From: Bacteroidota bacterium
GTDB taxonomy: Bacteria > Bacteroidota > Bacteroidia > Bacteroidales > UBA12077
Assembly: GCA_020444275.1 (NCBI GenBank)
Contig: JAHLLG010000007.1
Coordinates: 1 to 64,000, forward strand
Direction: 5' to 3'
DNA length: 64,000 bases
A program made the translations under genes and the position numbers. Under the pieces are notes generated by a model. It saw only the letters and a list, made by a program, of their open reading frames with translations, was not told where the DNA came from and made no database searches. Shown here piece by piece: positions 60,788 through 64,000 of this stretch; positions within the stretch are counted from its first letter, which is position 1; each line of letters begins with the position of its first letter.

Positions 60788-62506
60788 TTATTCAACGATC
60801 GTTTTGAATGTTTCGTTTTCGAAGTAATTTCTAAATTCTAAATCTGTTTTAGCCATACCTTTAAGGTCAGCATCTTTTTCAATAGCAGTTCTTAAATTAT
60901 TCATAACAGCTGCTTCGTCACCAATACGTGCATTAATAACAGCTTTTAAGTAATAATTCATTGGATGCTCTTTTTCAACTACATCAATAGTTTTGTTAGC
61001 TGAATCGTTCTTACCAGCTAATAACATTGCTAATGCAGTGTTGAATGATTTGTGGTCTTGGAAATAGTTAACTGCAGCTTCGTATTCACCATCCATAATG
61101 TTAATGATACCTAAGTTATAGTCAACAGCATTTCCAGCATCGGTAGCTGCTAAAAATTTCTCTTTTGCAGTTTCTTTATCACCTTCCATAAGTGCAATAA
61201 CACCTAAGTTGTTGGTAACAATAGCATCGCCTTCTTTAATTTCATTTGCTTTTTCAAGAGCAGCTTTAGCATCAGTTAAGTTACCTTGTAAGATATAAAC
61301 ATAACCTAAATTGTTAAATGCTCTGAAACAACCTTCATGCTTTTCTGTTGTTGTTTTGTAAATTGTAGCTTTAGTTTCTAAGTCTTCAGCCATTTTACCA
61401 GCATATAACAACTCTTCAAGACCTAAAGTATCAGGATTGTTGATTGCATAATCAGCAATTTCTTCATCGGAGAAACCAATTTGATCAACTTTAACTTTAA
61501 TTTCTGATCTTCTTAGCTTAGGTAAGATATCATCAGCTAATACCTCGTATGTTGCTGACATATTCTTAATTTCCTTCTCACGTACAACAGGATCTGAGTA
61601 CATAGAAAGAACTCTTAAGATAAGTTCTTTGTCTTCGATGCTAGAACCCTCAACTAATTCTTTAAAACCATCCCAGTCTTCTGCAGTTGATTTTAAGCTA
61701 TATAAAGTTTCAGCGTCCTCTTTACTAACTTTTGCTTTACCAATAACTTTCTCAAGATAATTATCAGCAGATTTCTTTCTTTGTTCTGATAATCTTTCAT
61801 TTAACTTTTCTGGTCCATCAGGAGAAGCATATGCAGCAACTTCAATACCTTTGAATTCTTCGTTTTCAGCTTCGTTAGCTTCCTTAACAAATTTTTCAAG
61901 TTCTTTGATGTCCTCAGCAGTTAATTCTGATCTTCTTACATTTGATCTTTGAATTAGATAATGAATGTCTGCTAATTTCTCTTTTTCAATAACTCTTTGG
62001 AATTTATCTTTAGCAGCTATCGGCATAGGGTCAACCATAACGAGTAATGGAGTAGAGATAACACCATCGGCTAATTTAACAGGCAATAAAGCAACTTCAT
62101 TGTCCTTAATAGTAGCAACAGCTCTCATTTCAAGATCACCAGTTCTCATGGCTTCTTTGTACTCGAATTCACCGGCAAATTCAACAGATCCACCAGTTTC
62201 AAAACCTATTACCTTATTATTAGCTTCTACACTTTCTCCCTGGTAAGTTTTAGACTCTAACAATTCTTCTCCACCGTCATATTTGTAAGCAGGAGTAAAT
62301 TCAACAATTGCTTTTTTGTTGAACCATTCAGCAGGTATATCACCCTTAATTTCGTATTTTACTTTGCCAGCATGCATTTCTAATACTTTTGGCGTAACAC
62401 TGTACTGAAGATTAGAAGCTTCTTCTTTCATTTTATCTAATCCACCGCAGCTACTTAGTATTACTGCAGCAAATAAGAAAGATGCTAAATAGTTGATTCT
62501 TTTCAT
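60788..62506 (-). CDS. OmpA-like and TPR-containing lipoprotein
   Basis: A 572-residue lipoprotein with lipobox SSC (AAVILSSCGGLD). The middle has an OmpA-like peptidoglycan-binding segment (IEVAAYASPDGPEKLNERLSEQRKKSADNYLEKV) and the C-terminal third has tetratricopeptide repeats (AFNNLGYVYILQGNLTDAKAALEKANEI, AIVTNNLGVIALMEGDKETAKEKFLAATDAGN). It probably anchors outer membrane to cell wall. It is a single gene with a strong terminator. Confidence 0.85.
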   Translation of the reverse strand: MKRINYLASFLFAAVILSSCGGLDKMKEEASNLQYSVTPKVLEMHAGKVKYEIKGDIPAEWFNKKAIVEFTPAYKYDGGEELLESKTYQGESVEANNKVIGFETGGSVEFAGEFEYKEAMRTGDLEMRAVATIKDNEVALLPVKLADGVISTPLLVMVDPMPIAAKDKFQRVIEKEKLADIHYLIQRSNVRRSELTAEDIKELEKFVKEANEAENEEFKGIEVAAYASPDGPEKLNERLSEQRKKSADNYLEKVIGKAKVSKEDAETLYSLKSTAEDWDGFKELVEGSSIEDKELILRVLSMYSDPVVREKEIKNMSATYEVLADDILPKLRRSEIKVKVDQIGFSDEEIADYAINNPDTLGLEELLYAGKMAEDLETKATIYKTTTEKHEGCFRAFNNLGYVYILQGNLTDAKAALEKANEIKEGDAIVTNNLGVIALMEGDKETAKEKFLAATDAGNAVDYNLGIINIMDGEYEAAVNYFQDHKSFNTALAMLLAGKNDSANKTIDVVEKEHPMNYYLKAVINARIGDEAAVMNNLRTAIEKDADLKGMAKTDLEFRNYFENETFKTIVE

Positions 62507-62583
62507 AGTTTGATTAAGTTATTTGTTTTTAAAATTGTTACTTTCTACCTTCTGTAAAATACAAACTTAATAATGTTTTAGCT

Positions 62584-62598
62584 AAAAAAAAAAAAAAA
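62584..62598. repeat. Run of 15 A
   Basis: A homopolymer of 15 A between the lipoprotein and the deoxynucleoside kinase genes. On the minus strand it is a T15 tract 29 bp after the kinase stop, which may add to termination. Such runs are prone to length error. Confidence 0.8.
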
Positions 62599-62626
62599 GG
62601 GCCTAAAATATATATTGTATAAGGGG

Positions 62627-63262
62627 TTATATCGTTATTCTATTAATTCCTACCGGATATTGCCTCTCGAAAATCAGTTCTTTTATTTTAGCATAATCTC
62701 TCTGATTTTCAACAAAATCCAACGAATTAGTGTCTATGATCAAATATTTTATATCGTTTTGCTGCCTAAAGAAGTCGAAATAACCATCCTGAACCCGAGC
62801 AAGATATTCTTCGCTAATTTCCTTTTCATAATCTCTTCCGCGATTTGAGATATTTCTTTTTAAATTTTTAACATCGACATGCAGGTATACGTACAGATCG
62901 GGCTTAGGAATTGATTTATAAATAATATTAAAAATCTGGCGGTACAAATTATATTCATCTTCCTTTAACGTTGCTCGTGCAAAAATTAACGATTTCATAA
63001 AATAGTAATCGGCTAAGGTAAACGGCCGAAATAAATCTCTTGATGTTAACTCCTGGTTAAGCTGCTGGTATCTTTCCGCAAGAAACGAAAGTTCCAGTTG
63101 AAATGAATATTTATCGGGTTCTTTGTAAAATTTTGGTAAGAAAGGATTATCGGCAAATTGCTCCAAAATAAGCTTCGCATTGTATTCTTTGGCAATCATT
63201 TTGGAAAGGGTTGTTTTCCCTGCGCCTATATTTCCCTCTATTACAATATAATTCAAATTCAC
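62627..63262 (-). CDS. Deoxynucleoside kinase (dGK/dAK family)
   Basis: A 211-residue P-loop kinase. Walker A is IEGNIGAGKTTLSKMIAKEYNAKLILEQF, with the FLPKFYKEPDKYSFQLELSFLAERYQQ helix, SDYYFMKS-like LADYYFMKSLIFA and the LID RGRDYEKEISEEYLARV. It phosphorylates deoxynucleosides for salvage. Specificity is not clear. Confidence 0.9.
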   Translation of the reverse strand: MNLNYIVIEGNIGAGKTTLSKMIAKEYNAKLILEQFADNPFLPKFYKEPDKYSFQLELSFLAERYQQLNQELTSRDLFRPFTLADYYFMKSLIFARATLKEDEYNLYRQIFNIIYKSIPKPDLYVYLHVDVKNLKRNISNRGRDYEKEISEEYLARVQDGYFDFFRQQNDIKYLIIDTNSLDFVENQRDYAKIKELIFERQYPVGINRITI

Positions 63263-63352
63263 CGATAATTAAATTAAAAACTGCTTCAAAGATAAACTTC
63301 AAAGCAGTTTTTAATACATAATATTTTAAATTTTTATAAACAATACATTTTA

Positions 63353-64000
63353 TTACTTAGAATATATCGGTTTTACTCCCATGTTATAGAAAGCAAACGC
63401 CCATTTATCAGCTGCTTCTGCAATTCTCATTCTGGTAGGTTTACCGGCACTATGACCTGCTTTTGTTTGTATTCTGATGAGTGTTGGATTTCTTCCATTA
63501 TACTTATCTTGCAATGTTGCGATGTACTTAAATGAATGTGCAGGCACTACCCGATCGTCATGATCGGCTGTAATTACCATTACTGCAGGATAATCCAAGT
63601 CACTACTAATATTATGTAATGGAGAATAATTATATAGATTCTCGAATTGTATTGAATCGTCGCTTGATCCATACTCATCAACCCAGGCCCAACCAATGGT
63701 AAATTTATGAAAACGAAGCATATCCATAACTCCTACTTCGGGAAACGCCACTTTATATAAATCGGGACGTTGGTTAATAACAGCTCCGATTAATAAACCT
63801 CCGTTTGATCCACCTTGTATTGTAAGATGATCTGGATCAGTATACTTCTGATCAATTAAATATTCAGATGCGGCAATAAAATCATCAAATACATTTTGCT
63901 TATTCAAACGCATTCCTGCTCTGTGCCAGTTTTCTCCATACTCACCACCACCTCGTATATTAGCTAATGCGAAAACGCCATTATTTTCCAACCAAACTAA
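63353..64000 (-). CDS. Prolyl oligopeptidase family peptidase, C-terminal part (cut by the window edge)
   Basis: The last ~216 residues of a prolyl oligopeptidase (S9). The frame is open to the end of the window, so the N-terminal beta-propeller lies outside. Visible are [19 protein letters not shown], the nucleophile [24 protein letters not shown], the Asp in [16 protein letters not shown] and the His in [13 protein letters not shown], the full S9 catalytic triad. It cuts short peptides after proline. Confidence 0.92.
   Translation of the reverse strand, partial: LVWLENNGVFALANIRGGGEYGENWHRAGMRLNKQNVFDDFIAASEYLIDQKYTDPDHLTIQGGSNGGLLIGAVINQRPDLYKVAFPEVGVMDMLRFHKFTIGWAWVDEYGSSDDSIQFENLYNYSPLHNISSDLDYPAVMVITADHDDRVVPAHSFKYIATLQDKYNGRNPTLIRIQTKAGHSAGKPTRMRIAEAADKWAFAFYNMGVKPIYSK

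Overview
The window comes from an AT-rich member of the Bacteroidota, probably a free-living Bacteroidales/Marinilabiliales-type bacterium. The evidence is a type IX secretion C-terminal sorting domain (25108-27078), many promoters of the TAnnTTTG type, the futalosine menaquinone enzyme MqnE, a single-chain glycine decarboxylase, DUF4294 and LysO-type genes, and dispersed palindromic repeats. No rRNA, tRNA or CRISPR array was seen.

Left edge (1-2150) is accessory DNA. A lipoprotein gene and a nucleotidyltransferase/HEPN toxin-antitoxin pair are each followed by a copy of a ~140 bp imperfect inverted repeat that looks like an integron attC site, so they may be gene cassettes. A catalase-peroxidase (katG) and a secreted protein resembling a degenerate matrixin follow.

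5297-12845 is an arsenic island, entirely on the minus strand. One module is arsR1 - rhodanese-like - arsC - C_GCAxxG_C_C protein - arsM - acr3 (inorganic arsenate reduction, methylation, arsenite efflux). The second is arsR2 - arsE - arsF - arsG - BFD-like ferredoxin - arsP-like permease - membrane thioredoxin (organoarsenicals and thiol chemistry). Four palindromes of the same 6-8-6 layout, NNNTCG-N8-CGNNNN, lie upstream of arsR1, arsP, arsE and arsR2 and overlap or contain -7-like elements, which suggests one ArsR regulon.

12993-28131 is housekeeping DNA: dnaB, ispE, a biotin carrier plus carboxyltransferase pair, an LptF/G permease, tgt, a glycosyltransferase, an ECF sigma factor, rsmG, rpmH, mqnE, a PASTA protein, a T9SS cargo protein and an RluD-type pseudouridine synthase.

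28193-42413 is mixed: lipocalin and cyanophycinase (coupled), a domesticated NUMOD4/HNH protein, D-Ala-D-Ala ligase in an apparent operon with a molybdopterin oxidoreductase and a fused ferredoxin/membrane-anchor subunit, small stress and NTF2-like proteins, LysE, and a tiny exported Lys/Glu/Cys protein divergent from a two-component system whose sensor has five extracytoplasmic Cys.

42493-64000 carries gcvP, an MBL hydrolase, pcm, a polyprenyl sugar transferase, thpR, elbB, a 165 bp MITE, DUF4294, a large hybrid kinase, an iron-sulfur fusion, YbaN, a split LysO exporter, arginine deiminase, sucC, a SpoU-type methyltransferase, AraC and VOC genes, an OmpA/TPR lipoprotein, a deoxynucleoside kinase and the C-terminal part of a prolyl oligopeptidase cut by the window edge.
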